Below, one piece after another: positions 44,309 to 54,321 of a DNA stretch of 64,000 nt (the stretch's first letter is position 1; each line of letters begins with the position of its first letter). A program made the position numbers and the translations under genes. The notes beneath the pieces are model-generated. The model was not told where the DNA came from. It saw only the letters and a program-made list of their open reading frames with translations, and did not search any database. Source of the stretch: Amantichitinum ursilacus (GTDB taxonomy: Bacteria; Pseudomonadota; Gammaproteobacteria; Burkholderiales; Chitinibacteraceae); contig NZ_LAQT01000037.1 in the NCBI RefSeq assembly GCF_001294205.1, forward strand, positions 124,001 through 188,000, given 5' to 3'.

Positions 44309-45322
44309 ATGCCGCTTGCACCTTCCGCTGATCTGACCGCGCTCAATACGCTGGGCCTGCACGCTCAGGCCGATTTTTTATACCGCCTGCGCGGGCCGGA
44401 CGACTTGCTGGCGCTGCAGGCCGATCCGGCTTTAAGCGCATTACCGCGCTATGTACTGGGCGGCGGCAGTAATCTGGTGCTGCCCGCGCGCGTGCCCGGC
44501 GTGGTGCTGAAAGTGGAAGTGCCCGGCCGCGAGATCATCGCTGAGGATGCCGACGCCATCTATGTGCGCGCGGGCGGCGGCGAAAACTGGCACGACTTTG
44601 TGCAGTGGACGCTGGCGCACGGCCTGGCGGGACTGGAAAACCTGGCGTTGATTCCCGGGACCGTCGGCGCAGCGCCGATCCAGAACATCGGCGCGTACGG
44701 CGTTGAGGTCAAAGACACGCTGCATGCGGTGCATGCGCTGGACCTGGTCAGCGGCGCGCCGCGCGTGTTCCACCGCGACGAATGCGCCTTTGCCTATCGC
44801 GACAGCGTGTTTAAACAAGCCGAAGCCGGGCGCTGGGTGATTGTGGCGGTGGAGTTCCGCTTGCCCAAAGTACCCACGCTGCACACTGGTTACGGCGATA
44901 TCGAGCGTGAGCTGGCCACGCTGGGCCTGGCCGCCACGCCGCAAAACGTGGCGCAGGCGGTGATCAGCGTGCGACGTAAAAAACTGCCAGACCCCGCGCA
45001 GATCGGTAATGCCGGCAGCTTTTTCAAGAATCCGATCGTGCCCGTAGCGCTGCGTGATGGCTTGCTGCCGCAATGGCCCGAGCTGGTCAGTTATCCGGCG
45101 GGCGAGGGCAAAGCCAAGCTGGCGGCGGGCTGGCTGATCGAGCGCGCGGGCTGGAAAGGCAAGCGCATCGGCCCGGTGGGCATGTATGAAAAGCAGGCGC
45201 TGGTGCTGGTTAACCACGGCGGCGCAATGCGTGATGATGTCAACGCGGTGGTGGCGCAAGTGCAGCGCGATGTATACGACCGGTTCGGTGTGCAGCTGGA
45301 GGCCGAGCCGGTGTTCTGGTGA
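44309..45322 (+). CDS. murB: UDP-N-acetylenolpyruvoylglucosamine reductase
   Basis: MurB makes UDP-N-acetylmuramate with NADPH and FAD in peptidoglycan synthesis. FAD-binding motifs are GGGSNLVLP near residues 51-59 and IPGTVGAAPIQNIGAYGVEV near 116-135. The active-site serine lies in NAGSFFKNP, and the CAFAYRDSVFK segment marks the type I enzyme. The 337-residue length fits this type. AGGAAA lies upstream of the ATG at 44309. It is convergent with mpl, another muropeptide gene, across one palindromic repeat. Confidence 0.95.
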   Translation: MPLAPSADLTALNTLGLHAQADFLYRLRGPDDLLALQADPALSALPRYVLGGGSNLVLPARVPGVVLKVEVPGREIIAEDADAIYVRAGGGENWHDFVQWTLAHGLAGLENLALIPGTVGAAPIQNIGAYGVEVKDTLHAVHALDLVSGAPRVFHRDECAFAYRDSVFKQAEAGRWVIVAVEFRLPKVPTLHTGYGDIERELATLGLAATPQNVAQAVISVRRKKLPDPAQIGNAGSFFKNPIVPVALRDGLLPQWPELVSYPAGEGKAKLAAGWLIERAGWKGKRIGPVGMYEKQALVLVNHGGAMRDDVNAVVAQVQRDVYDRFGVQLEAEPVFW

Positions 45323-45380
45323 GGCGCCCCGCCGGGCCCATAGACCAAAGGGGTGTGCCAGGCCCGCGGCAGGGGGCAAT

Positions 45381-45413
45381 GGCTTTGATGGGTGGATCTG
45401 GACCCACCCTATT
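45381..45413 (+). repeat. Palindromic intergenic repeat, copy C (diverged)
   Basis: A 33-bp unit with GGCTTT, four bases, then GGTGGATCTGGACCCACC and CTATT. It differs from the consensus at three positions. It lies between the convergent murB and mpl genes. Confidence 0.75.
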
Positions 45414-45416
45414 AGC

Positions 45417-46796
45417 TCAGTCTGCGCGTGCTTTTAGCGCCGCCAGCAACTTGCCATGGATGCCGCCAAAGCCGCCGTTGCTCATCACCAGAATGTGGTC
45501 GCCCGCTTGCGCGGTGGCGATGATATCGGCCACCAGCGCGTCCAGATCGTTATGGCTATGCGCCTTGCTGCCCAGCGGGGCCAGCGCTTCGGCCGGGTCC
45601 CAGCCCAGATTGGCGCCGTAGCAGAACACCACATCGGCATCGACCAGGCTGGCGGGCAACTGCGCTTTCATCGTGCCCAGCTTCATGGTGTTGGAGCGCG
45701 GTTCCAGCACCGCCAGAATGCGCGCGCCGCCTACCTTGCGCCGCAGGCCTGCCAGCGTGGTGGTGATGGCGGTGGGGTGATGCGCAAAGTCGTCATAGAC
45801 GGTTACGCCGTCGATTTCGCCTTTGATTTCCATGCGCCGCTTGACGCTCAGAAACGTGCCCAACGCCGCAATCGATTCGGCCACCGGCACGCCCACGTGG
45901 CGCGCCGCTGCAATGGCCGCCAGCGCATTCATGCGATTGTGTTCGCCCAGCAAGGCCCATTCCACGCGGCCTTGTTTGGCGCCTTCAAACAGCACATCAA
46001 ATTGCTGGCCGTCATCGTTATCGGCTTGCCAGCCGCTGCTGTCGCCAAAGCGCTCCACTTCGCTCCAGCAGCCGCGTTGCAACACGCGTTCCAGGCTGGC
46101 CTGCGCGCCATTGACCACCACGCGGCCATTGCCCGGTACGGTGCGCACCAGATGATGAAATTGCGTTTCGATGGCGGCCAGATCGGCAAAGATATCGGCG
46201 TGATCAAATTCCAGATTGTTAAGGATGGCAGTGCGCGGGCGGTAATGAACAAACTTGGAGCGCTTGTCGAAGAAGGCGGTGTCGTATTCGTCGGCTTCAA
46301 TGACAAAGAAAGGCGACTGGCCGCCGACTTCCTGGCGCGGTTCGCCCGGCAGGCGCGCGGATACGCCAAAGTTTTCCGGCACGCCGCCCACCAGAAAACC
46401 GGGGGCCAGGCCCGCGTAATCCAGAATCCACGCCAGCATCGATGTGGTGGTGGTTTTGCCGTGCGTGCCTGCCACGGCCAGTACCCAGCGGCCTTGCAGA
46501 ATATGATCGCGCAGCCATTCCGGGCCCGAGGTATACGGCAGGCCGCGGTTAAGGATTTCTTCCATCAGCGGATTGCCACGCGTGACCACATTGCCCACCA
46601 CGTACAGATCGGCGCCCAGGTTGATCTGTTCGGGCGACCAGCCTTCTACCAGTTCGATCCCCAGCGCGTTGAGCTGATCCGACATCGGCGGATACACCCC
46701 GGCATCGCAGCCCGTGACGGTGTGGCCCGCGGCGCGCGCCAATGCGGCCACGCCGCCCATGAAAGTACCGCAAATGCCCAGGATGTGGATGTGCAT
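45417..46796 (-). CDS. mpl: Murein peptide ligase (UDP-MurNAc:L-Ala-gamma-D-Glu-mDAP ligase)
   Basis: Mpl joins recycled tripeptide to UDP-MurNAc, feeding cell-wall recycling. The N-terminal ILGICGTFMGGVA motif replaces the GIGGxGM form of MurC, which separates the two. The ATP loop is VAGTHGKTTTTSMLAW near residues 107-122. The EADEYDTAFFDKRSKF motif and the C-terminal LVMSNGGFGGIHGKLL are typical of Mpl. At 459 residues the length fits. The ATG at 46796 is preferred; the frame extends to 46874. Confidence 0.94.
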   Translation of the reverse strand: MHIHILGICGTFMGGVAALARAAGHTVTGCDAGVYPPMSDQLNALGIELVEGWSPEQINLGADLYVVGNVVTRGNPLMEEILNRGLPYTSGPEWLRDHILQGRWVLAVAGTHGKTTTTSMLAWILDYAGLAPGFLVGGVPENFGVSARLPGEPRQEVGGQSPFFVIEADEYDTAFFDKRSKFVHYRPRTAILNNLEFDHADIFADLAAIETQFHHLVRTVPGNGRVVVNGAQASLERVLQRGCWSEVERFGDSSGWQADNDDGQQFDVLFEGAKQGRVEWALLGEHNRMNALAAIAAARHVGVPVAESIAALGTFLSVKRRMEIKGEIDGVTVYDDFAHHPTAITTTLAGLRRKVGGARILAVLEPRSNTMKLGTMKAQLPASLVDADVVFCYGANLGWDPAEALAPLGSKAHSHNDLDALVADIIATAQAGDHILVMSNGGFGGIHGKLLAALKARAD

Positions 46797-46897
46797 GATC
46801 TTGTGTTGTGTATTCAAATCAAAATGGTTGCGTGCTGGCCGCTGTCGGATCGGTTGCGTACAATCAGGCTTCAAGAAAAATTACGTCAAAAGCCATC

Positions 46898-47869
46898 ATG
46901 CCCATCCCGCCCTCGGTCAATCCGGTTGAAATTGCCCGTATTGCCCTGAAGCGACTCGCTGAGCGCGGCATGCCGCCGACGCCGGAAAATTACGCGCAAT
47001 TCTACAACGCGATCGTCACGATTAAGTCGCCCGAAGAAAAAACCAATGACGAATTACAGCAGGCCTGGCAGATTCTGTGCCGCCTGGACGATGCAGTAAG
47101 CGATACGCGGGATACCACCGAGCAGCTGCTTAGTTCGTTGGCCGAAGGCGGCGACACCATGGCCAACCGGCTGGGCGAGCTTAAACAAACGCGCCAGGCG
47201 CATTTAACGCGCACGCAGCCGCCTGAAGAAACGCATAGCAAACTCGAAGAATTGCTGGACGATATTATTCATTCCACCAGCAATATCCACACGACGGTCA
47301 AATCATCACATATTGATCTGGCTGCGATTCGCGAATCGGTACGCCATATCGAAGAAGACCTGGCGCACAACCGCAAGATGCTGGAGCTGGACCCGCTGAC
47401 CGGTTCGCTGAATCGCCAGGGTTTTGATCATCTGCTTTCCAACGAATGCAAACGCGCCCGTCGTAGCGGCGCCAAGCTGACCGTGGTGATTTTTGATCTG
47501 GACGATTTCAAGCTGATCAACGACCGCCACGGCCATCTGGTGGGCGATCAGGTGCTGGTGCATATGGCCAATCTGGCCAAGGCGGTGTTGCGCGAAACCG
47601 ATACGCTGGTGCGTTATGGCGGCGAAGAGTTTCTGGTGATGCTGCCGGAAACGGATCACCGCGGCGCGCAATATGTGGTGGATCGGCTGCGCGTGGTGGC
47701 CAACAAGTCGCCGTTTATGCATAAGGCGCAGCGGCTGGAGGTGACGTTCTCGTCTGGCATCGCCACGCTGAAGGACGACGAAAATGGCCGGGCGCTGGTG
47801 TTGCGCGCCGATGAAGCGTTGTATCGCGCCAAGCACAGCGGGCGTGGCCGGATTGAAGTGGCCGAATGA
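46898..47869 (+). CDS. Diguanylate cyclase (GGDEF domain)
   Basis: A soluble 323-residue protein predicted to make cyclic di-GMP. The C-terminal GGDEF domain has FDLDDFKLIND and the signature GGEEF at 241-245, a functional variant. The inhibitory RxxD site is RETD at 232-235, so product feedback is possible. The N-terminal 155 residues are mostly helical with a charged coiled-coil-like part (about 110-160) and no recognised sensor domain. It is divergent from mpl. A cyclic-di-GMP link to attachment is inferred only. Confidence 0.9.
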   Translation: MPIPPSVNPVEIARIALKRLAERGMPPTPENYAQFYNAIVTIKSPEEKTNDELQQAWQILCRLDDAVSDTRDTTEQLLSSLAEGGDTMANRLGELKQTRQAHLTRTQPPEETHSKLEELLDDIIHSTSNIHTTVKSSHIDLAAIRESVRHIEEDLAHNRKMLELDPLTGSLNRQGFDHLLSNECKRARRSGAKLTVVIFDLDDFKLINDRHGHLVGDQVLVHMANLAKAVLRETDTLVRYGGEEFLVMLPETDHRGAQYVVDRLRVVANKSPFMHKAQRLEVTFSSGIATLKDDENGRALVLRADEALYRAKHSGRGRIEVAE

Positions 47870-47896
47870 GCGTTTGATGGCGAGCGTCATCCATAT

Positions 47897-47928
47897 AAAA
47901 AACGGACCTGCGGGTCCGTTTTTTTTGG
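47897..47928. terminator. Bidirectional terminator (diguanylate cyclase / trkH)
   Basis: A 12-bp stem (AAAAAACGGACC with its complement) encloses a TGCG loop. It ends in a T-run on the plus strand and in T residues on the minus strand. It lies between convergent genes. Confidence 0.92.
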
Positions 47929-47941
47929 GGGGGCTTACCCA

Positions 47942-49396
47942 TTAGCTGCGCCAGAATTGCGGCGTTAACAGAATCAACACCGAGAAAATCTCCAGCCGCC
48001 CAATCAGCATCGCCGCCGTACACACCCAGATTTGCGGCTGGGTAAAGATGGCGAAATTGCCTGAAGGCCCGATTTCGCCCAGGCCCGGCCCGGCATTGTT
48101 AATGCTGGCGATGACGGCGCTAAAGCTGGTCAGAAAATCCAGCCCGCTGAGTAATAGCGCAAAGGTAAACACCACCACGCAAATAAAGTAGAGCGCAATA
48201 AAACCTAAAACCGAAAAGATCACCGGCGTGGGTACGGCCATGCCATTGACGCGCATCGGGCGTACCGCATTGGGATGCAACAGCGTGGTGAACTGGCGGC
48301 CCGCTTCTTTAATCAGGATTAAAGCGCGGAACATCTTGATGCCGCCGCCGACCGAACCTGCGCAACAAATAAAGCACGACAGCAATAACATCAGTAGCGG
48401 CACAAAGATGGGCCAGCTACCAAAGTCTTGCGTGGCAAAGCCGCAGGCGGTGCCGATGGAGACCAGGTTAAAGGCCACATGGCGTAATGCCGTCAGGTAG
48501 TCGGGGTAAGTGCCTTGCCATTCCAGATAGGCCGATAGACCCAAGGCCGCCGCCAGCAACACGCCCAGCATGGCGCGCAGTTCGCCGTCGCGCCAATAGG
48601 CCAGCAAAGAGCGGCGGCTGAGCGCCAGATAATGCGTGGCGAAATTGGTGGCGCCCAGCAGCATAAAGATAATCAGAATGCCTTCGATGGCGGGCGAATC
48701 AAAATAGCCGACGTTGGTGCTATGGGTGGACAAGCCGCCCAGCGAAATCGCCGCCATGGCGTGGCAAACCGCATCAAACCAGCTCATGCCCGCCGATTTA
48801 AGCAGCAACATGCAGACGATGGTGAGCCCGGCATACACCAGCCACAAATTGCGTGCGGTTTCGCGGATGCGCGGTTTTAGCCGGGTGTCTTTGATCGGGC
48901 CGGGCGTTTCGGCTTTGAACAACTGCATGCCACCAATGCCCAGCAAAGGCAGGATGGCGACGGCCAGCACGATAATCCCCATGCCGCCTATCCAGTTGAG
49001 CATATGCCGCCACAAATTGAGCGACAGCGGCAGGCTGTCCAGATCGCGGATTACCGTGGAGCCGGTGGTGGTGAGGCCGGACATGCCTTCGAAATAGGCA
49101 TAGGTAAACGGCAACTGCGTGCTGTACAGCATCAGCGGCACGCAGGCGGCCAACGGCAGTAGCACCCACAGGCCGGTCACCAGCAGAAAACCATCACGCG
49201 CCGCCAGTTCACGCCGGAACGGCAGCGTCACCGCCATCAGTGCGATGCTGCTGCCCGCCAGCAAGGCCAGCGCATGCACAAACGGCATAAACCCCTGATC
49301 ATGGTTAAACCACGCCACGCCGATCGGGGCCAGCAGGGTCAATGAAAACAGCAGGGCAATCCGCGCCAGGATGTGCAGGGTGGGCAGAAAGCGCAT
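47942..49396 (-). CDS. trkH: Trk potassium uptake membrane subunit
   Basis: TrkH is the K+-conducting membrane subunit. Its 484 residues contain about ten helices arranged as four membrane-pore-membrane repeats. Filter-like segments are seen in SGLTTTGSTV, AAISLGGLSTHS, GTACGFATQDFG and NNAGPGLGEIGPSG. CAGSVGGGIKMFRALI is also typical. The start overlaps the trkA stop by 1 nt, so the pair is coupled. Confidence 0.95.
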   Translation of the reverse strand: MRFLPTLHILARIALLFSLTLLAPIGVAWFNHDQGFMPFVHALALLAGSSIALMAVTLPFRRELAARDGFLLVTGLWVLLPLAACVPLMLYSTQLPFTYAYFEGMSGLTTTGSTVIRDLDSLPLSLNLWRHMLNWIGGMGIIVLAVAILPLLGIGGMQLFKAETPGPIKDTRLKPRIRETARNLWLVYAGLTIVCMLLLKSAGMSWFDAVCHAMAAISLGGLSTHSTNVGYFDSPAIEGILIIFMLLGATNFATHYLALSRRSLLAYWRDGELRAMLGVLLAAALGLSAYLEWQGTYPDYLTALRHVAFNLVSIGTACGFATQDFGSWPIFVPLLMLLLSCFICCAGSVGGGIKMFRALILIKEAGRQFTTLLHPNAVRPMRVNGMAVPTPVIFSVLGFIALYFICVVVFTFALLLSGLDFLTSFSAVIASINNAGPGLGEIGPSGNFAIFTQPQIWVCTAAMLIGRLEIFSVLILLTPQFWRS

Positions 49397-50775
49397 CAGA
49401 AGAACCCCACCTTGACCGCAAACAGACGCTCCACATCGCGCGTGTCGTCTTTGTCGTGCACAAACAGAATGCAGCGGTCGTTGGCTTCGATAACGGTGTC
49501 GTGGTGGACCATGATCACCTTGCCGTCGCGTACGATGGCCGCCAGGAAGGCGTGCGCTGGCATGCGCAGTTCATCCACACGCCGACCAATCACGCGCGAG
49601 ACCGATTTATTGCCGTGCACCACCAGTTCCACCGCCTCGGCCGCCCCGCGGCGTAACGGTTGCACGGCGGTGATATCGCCCTGGCGCGCTTCGGCCAGTA
49701 ACGAGCCGATGGTGAGCTGGGCAGGGGAGAGCGCGACATCAATGCGGCTGTCTTGCAGCAGATCGACATAACGCGAGCGATTGATAATGGCGATGACCTT
49801 GCGCGCGCCCATCTGCCGCGCCAGCAAGCCCGACATGATGTTGTCTTCGTCGTCCGAAGTCAGCGCCAGATACAGGTCGGTCTGCGCAATCTGTTCAGAA
49901 TCCAGCAGATTTTCGCTAGTGGCATCGCCGTGCAGGACCAGCGAACGCGTCAATTCGGTACCCAGCCATTCCGAGCGCACGGCGCTGCTTTCCAGCACTT
50001 TGACCTGATAATCCTTTTGCAGCGCCTTGGCCAGGCGAAAACCCACGTTGCCGCCGCCTGCAATCAGAATGCGTTCGATCGGGCGTTCCTGCGTGTGCAG
50101 CGCTTCAATCACCTTGCGCATCTGCCGGGTAGGGGCCAGCACGAATACTTCGTCGCCCGCGTGCAGCACGGTATCGCCATCGGGACGCACATACCGGTTA
50201 TCGCGGTAGACGCCGACCACACGCCGATCCACATCGCCCAGCACGGTGTTGAATTGCTGCAGCGGTTTGTCGCACATGGGCGCATTGGCGGTCACGCGCA
50301 CCACCACCATCTGCACCAGCTTTTCGGCAAAGTCGAGCACTTGCAGCGCTTCAGGCATCTTGATCAGCCGCACCAGATAATCGGTGACGATCTGCGCAGG
50401 TGTGATTACCTGGCTGATGGCAAAGCCGACGTCTTCGGACAACATTTCTTCATACGCCAGGATTTCGGTATTGCGGATGCGGGCGATGCGCGTGGGCACG
50501 CGAAATAACTGGTACGCCATCTTGCACGCCACCATGTTCAGTTCGTCGGTGGGCGTGACCGCCAGCAGTAGTTCGGCGTCTTCGGCTCCGGCCTCGCGCA
50601 GCACGTGTGGGTTGATGGCCGAGCCGGTGATGGCGCGCAAATCCAGGCGCGAACTGAGTGGTTTTAGATTGGCGGGATTGTCATCGACGATGGTGACATT
50701 GTGGTGTTCGAACACCAGCTGTTCGGCGACTGTAGCGCCGACCCGGCCAGCGCCGAGAATCAGGATATTGGACAC
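49396..50775 (-). CDS. trkA: Trk potassium uptake regulatory subunit
   Basis: TrkA is the cytosolic NAD(H)/ATP-binding gate of the Trk system. The 459 residues hold two RCK units. The first NAD motif is ILGAGRVGATVAEQL at residue 5 onward, and the second is IAGGGNVGFRLAKAL near 238. Each is followed by a C-terminal RCK domain. It lies directly before trkH and downstream of ntrX on the same strand, with a terminator between ntrX and trkA. Confidence 0.95.
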   Translation of the reverse strand: MSNILILGAGRVGATVAEQLVFEHHNVTIVDDNPANLKPLSSRLDLRAITGSAINPHVLREAGAEDAELLLAVTPTDELNMVACKMAYQLFRVPTRIARIRNTEILAYEEMLSEDVGFAISQVITPAQIVTDYLVRLIKMPEALQVLDFAEKLVQMVVVRVTANAPMCDKPLQQFNTVLGDVDRRVVGVYRDNRYVRPDGDTVLHAGDEVFVLAPTRQMRKVIEALHTQERPIERILIAGGGNVGFRLAKALQKDYQVKVLESSAVRSEWLGTELTRSLVLHGDATSENLLDSEQIAQTDLYLALTSDDEDNIMSGLLARQMGARKVIAIINRSRYVDLLQDSRIDVALSPAQLTIGSLLAEARQGDITAVQPLRRGAAEAVELVVHGNKSVSRVIGRRVDELRMPAHAFLAAIVRDGKVIMVHHDTVIEANDRCILFVHDKDDTRDVERLFAVKVGFF

Positions 50776-50805
50776 GTCGCAGCGTCTCTTGGGCTAGATG
50801 CAATG

Positions 50806-50838
50806 AAAAAACGGGAAGCTGCAGCGCAACTTCCCGTT
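50806..50838 (-). terminator. Terminator of the ntrYX transcript
   Basis: AACGGGAAG (50810-50818) pairs with CTTCCCGTT (50830-50838). On the minus strand the stem is followed by T residues (50806-50811). It separates ntrX from trkA. Confidence 0.85.
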
Positions 50839-50878
50839 CAGACTAGCACAGCGCCAGCAGGCTGGCGGCCGTGTCAGA

Positions 50879-52186
50879 TCAGTCTTCTTCAATCACCTTG
50901 TTCTTTTTGGGCATGGTAACGCCCAGCTGTTTGAGCTTGCGATACAGGTGAGTGCGCTCAAGGCCGATGCGCTCTGCCACGCGGCTCATATTGCCGCCTG
51001 ACAATTCGATCTGGCGCTCGAGATAATACTTTTCGAACTGGTCACGTGCTTCACGCAAGGGCAGGTTCATGTCCACCGCCGACAGGGCCGGGGCGGGGGC
51101 GGCAATCTGCGTGGCCACACCATCTACGCCGGGCGAAAACTGCGACAGGATGCGCGACACCGGATTGATGTCGATCTCGCCATCGCGGCACGACAACGCC
51201 AGGCTTTTGACCACATTGGTCAGCTCGTCCAGGTTGCCCGGCCAGTCTTGCTGCGCCAGCAACTGCAGTGCGCCGTGGCTGAAGCGACGTGGGCCCAGTT
51301 TGTGCTGCGTGACGGTGTCGGCCAGGATCGATTCGGCGATACGCGGAATATCTTCCTTGTGTTCGCGCAAACCGGGCACGGGCACTATCCACTGCGACAA
51401 CTGACGGAACAGCTCGGGGTCGAGGTCGCCGCTTAGTTGATCCAGCGGACGGCTGCTGGCCGAAACCAGCCGCACCTTCATTTTTTCGAGCTTGCCCAGC
51501 ACCGATTTCAGGCCCGCCTGGGCGCGTGTATCCAGATAAGCCAGATCGCGCAGGAACAGCGTGCCACCCGAAGCCTTGTTCAGCAGCTCTTGCGAGGCGA
51601 GCGCAAATTCTTCGTTGGAAAACGGGGCTACAAACGGCTTGCCATCGGGCGTCATATAGCGACCGCAAAACTCGAAGCCCACGCCCGGCGGGCCGATCAG
51701 CAGCACCGGCGCGCTTTGCGTTTGCGCCGCTTGCAGCATGCGCGTGAGTTCGCGGATGTGTTCGCTTTCGCCCAGTTTGCTCAGGGTGACGACCGGTCGG
51801 GGCGCCTCCTGAACCAGGTTGACGGCGCGTTTGACGGTCGCCAGCAACTTGGCAAGGCCAATGGGTTTTTCGAGGAAGTCCAGCGCGCCGATCCGCGTGG
51901 CTTCAACTGCAGTGTCGATCGTGGCATGCCCCGACATCATCACCACCGGCATGGTCAGCTGCCCATTGCGGGCCCATTCCTTCAGCAGGGTGACGCCGTC
52001 GGTATCCGGCATCCAGATGTCCAGCAATACAAGGCGCGGCTGCGCCTGATTGCGCAGACGCCGGGCCGCCTCGGCGTTTTCCGCCACGGCGACGCTATAA
52101 CCTTCGTCTTGCAGAATTTCCGATAACAACTCACGAATGCCGATTTCATCATCGACAACCAGAATGTCCTGACTATGCAACTTCAA
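50879..52186 (-). CDS. ntrX: NtrX-like response regulator with a degenerate AAA+ domain
   Basis: A 435-residue regulator paired with the NtrY-like kinase. The receiver is intact (D12, D13, phosphoacceptor D56, K107). The central domain keeps the AAA+ outline but has lost key residues. Walker A reads GPPGVGFEF, with F171 in place of Lys. No GAFTGA loop is found between 185 and 205. Walker B reads GGTLFLRDL in place of a DE pair. The C-terminal Fis-type helix-turn-helix ([23 protein letters not shown]) is intact. It probably binds DNA without sigma-54 activation. It overlaps ntrY by 4 nt. Confidence 0.88.
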   Translation of the reverse strand: MKLHSQDILVVDDEIGIRELLSEILQDEGYSVAVAENAEAARRLRNQAQPRLVLLDIWMPDTDGVTLLKEWARNGQLTMPVVMMSGHATIDTAVEATRIGALDFLEKPIGLAKLLATVKRAVNLVQEAPRPVVTLSKLGESEHIRELTRMLQAAQTQSAPVLLIGPPGVGFEFCGRYMTPDGKPFVAPFSNEEFALASQELLNKASGGTLFLRDLAYLDTRAQAGLKSVLGKLEKMKVRLVSASSRPLDQLSGDLDPELFRQLSQWIVPVPGLREHKEDIPRIAESILADTVTQHKLGPRRFSHGALQLLAQQDWPGNLDELTNVVKSLALSCRDGEIDINPVSRILSQFSPGVDGVATQIAAPAPALSAVDMNLPLREARDQFEKYYLERQIELSGGNMSRVAERIGLERTHLYRKLKQLGVTMPKKNKVIEED

Positions 52187-54321
52187 TCCTCCACCAGCGG
52201 CAGATCAATACGAACATAGGCGCCGCCACCATCACGGTTTCCCGCCTGAATACGACCGTGGTGCTCATCAATGATTTTTTTTACTATCGCCAGGCCTAAG
52301 CCCGTGCCCTTTTGTTTTGTCGTTATGTATGGCTCGAACACGCGAGGGAGTATATCGGGTTGAAAGCCGTTTCCGCTGTCTTCCACCACGAGTCGGGCAA
52401 ATTTATCGGTTTTTACCAGCCGAACGCAAATGCGAGGGGCGGTTTTTTCAGGATGAGCGGCCACCGCGGTCACGGCATCCTGCGCGTTCTGTAACAAGTT
52501 GTGGATAACCTGACGCAAATGCGTGGCGTCGCCCAGGACTTCGAGCGCGCCGTCCGCCGTGTCTTCCACATGCACCGGCACAGCAGCGGCTTCATACAGT
52601 ACCAGTATTTCGTGCAGCAATTCGCGCAGATCCAGCGGCTTTTTCTTACCGGTTGGCTTACGCGAGTAATCGCGGAACGCATCCACCATCTGTTTTAGCG
52701 CAGAAACCTGTTTAACAATAGTCTGAGTATTGCGCGCCAGCATGTCCTGGCCCGCAGCATCGAGCTTGTCGGCCAGCTTGAAGCCCAGGCGTTCGGCCGC
52801 CAGCTGGATCGGCGTGAGCGGATTCTTGATCTCGTGGGCCAGGCGGCGCGCCACTTCGCCCCACGCCGCATCGCGCTGGGCGGAGATCAGATCGGTGATG
52901 TCGTCGAACACCACCAGATAGCCGCTGGATGTGCCTTCAGTGACCGTCAGACGCGTGCCGCGCATTTGCAGAATGCGGTTTTGCTCGGCCACTTCCACTT
53001 CTTGCTGCCAGTGTTCTTCGGTGCCGGTAAAGCCGGAAATCATTTGCTGGCTAAGCGTGGACAGAGCCGGATACACGCTGGGCCACTGCGCCAGCGGTAG
53101 ATTGCGTAATTGCGCCGGATCAATACTGAGAATGCGCAGGGCGCTCTGGTTGGTCGACGCCAGCACCCACTGATCGTTAAACGACAGCACGCCCGCGGTC
53201 AGCGAACCCAGCATGGCCTCCAGGTAGGCATTGGCGGCTTCCTGCTCGGCCTGATGCTGTTCCAGCGAAGCGCGCGCATCGGCCAACTGCCGGGTCATAC
53301 GGTTAAACGAGTGCGTGAGAATGCCCAGTTCGTCGCGGCTGATCACCGGCTGGCGCTGCGAATAATCGCCCGCCGCCACCGCGCGCGTGGCTTCGGCCAG
53401 CACCGATAAGGGTGCGGCCAGTTTGTCAGACAGATAAATCGCCAGCGCCACCGCACCCAGCAAGGCCATCAACAAGGCCAACGTGAGCGTCAGGCTGTAG
53501 ATCAGCTTGAGGCCCTGGCGCGATTGCGAGAGCTGTTTGTAATCGGCGCGCACCTGCTCGACCAGCTCGGCATCTTCGGCCAGCGCCTTGGGGATCGGTT
53601 GGCGTAGCTGCAAGATGCGTGCGCGCTCCGATAAGCCGGTGTCGTGCACGCCGATCATCACGCGCATCATCAGGCCTTGTTCGCTGTCGGTTTCCAGCGA
53701 TTTGACCGGCCCCTGCATGGCCTGGCGTAACTGACTGCGCTCAGGAATGGTGGGGAATAGCCCGGCGTTTTCATTGCCGATATGCGCCAGCGTCTGGCCC
53801 GTTTCATCAAACAGACTGATTTCCTGCACGCCGATCTGATCACGCAGCCGGGTTAGCCGCGACAACACGGCCGAGCCGTTCTCATCGTGGATTTCCAACG
53901 CAATCACGCGTGCTTTGCGCAGCAGATCGGTTTGCTGAAAATCGATGGCGTTGTGGCCCAGGTTAAGGCCGCGATCCAGCGCCTTCTCGACCCGCACGTC
54001 AAACCAGGTTTCGATGGAGCGATTCAGAAACTGCACCGACAGCGTGTACACCAGCGCGCCAGGCAGCACTGCCACCAGCGAGAACATCAACACCATGCGC
54101 AAGGTCAGCCGCGATCCAAATACCTTGGCTTTAACGGCTTTGAGCAACTGGCGCAGGCGTAGCCCTACCAGCACGACCATGCTGACCAGCATCAAACCGT
54201 TGATCGCCAGCAGGCCTTGGTAATAGCGGGCAAATGCCGAGGTATTGCCTGAGGCAGTAGCCAGCAAAAACAGCAGGATGGTGCCCAGCGACCCCAGAAT
54301 AAGCAGGCTACGCCGCATCAA
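52183..54321 (-). CDS. ntrY: NtrY-like membrane sensor histidine kinase
   Basis: A 712-residue kinase. Membrane helices lie at about 5-25, 38-58 and 75-100, with a periplasmic sensor region of about 150 residues and a fourth helix ([22 protein letters not shown]). A HAMP domain ([23 protein letters not shown]) and a PAS domain ([14 protein letters not shown]) follow. HisKA has the phosphorylated His in [21 protein letters not shown]. The ATPase domain has [13 protein letters not shown]. It shares a 4-nt overlap with both ntrX and the DUF4390 gene, so the three are coupled. The signal is unknown. Confidence 0.92.
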   Translation of the reverse strand: MMRRSLLILGSLGTILLFLLATASGNTSAFARYYQGLLAINGLMLVSMVVLVGLRLRQLLKAVKAKVFGSRLTLRMVLMFSLVAVLPGALVYTLSVQFLNRSIETWFDVRVEKALDRGLNLGHNAIDFQQTDLLRKARVIALEIHDENGSAVLSRLTRLRDQIGVQEISLFDETGQTLAHIGNENAGLFPTIPERSQLRQAMQGPVKSLETDSEQGLMMRVMIGVHDTGLSERARILQLRQPIPKALAEDAELVEQVRADYKQLSQSRQGLKLIYSLTLTLALLMALLGAVALAIYLSDKLAAPLSVLAEATRAVAAGDYSQRQPVISRDELGILTHSFNRMTRQLADARASLEQHQAEQEAANAYLEAMLGSLTAGVLSFNDQWVLASTNQSALRILSIDPAQLRNLPLAQWPSVYPALSTLSQQMISGFTGTEEHWQQEVEVAEQNRILQMRGTRLTVTEGTSSGYLVVFDDITDLISAQRDAAWGEVARRLAHEIKNPLTPIQLAAERLGFKLADKLDAAGQDMLARNTQTIVKQVSALKQMVDAFRDYSRKPTGKKKPLDLRELLHEILVLYEAAAVPVHVEDTADGALEVLGDATHLRQVIHNLLQNAQDAVTAVAAHPEKTAPRICVRLVKTDKFARLVVEDSGNGFQPDILPRVFEPYITTKQKGTGLGLAIVKKIIDEHHGRIQAGNRDGGGAYVRIDLPLVED

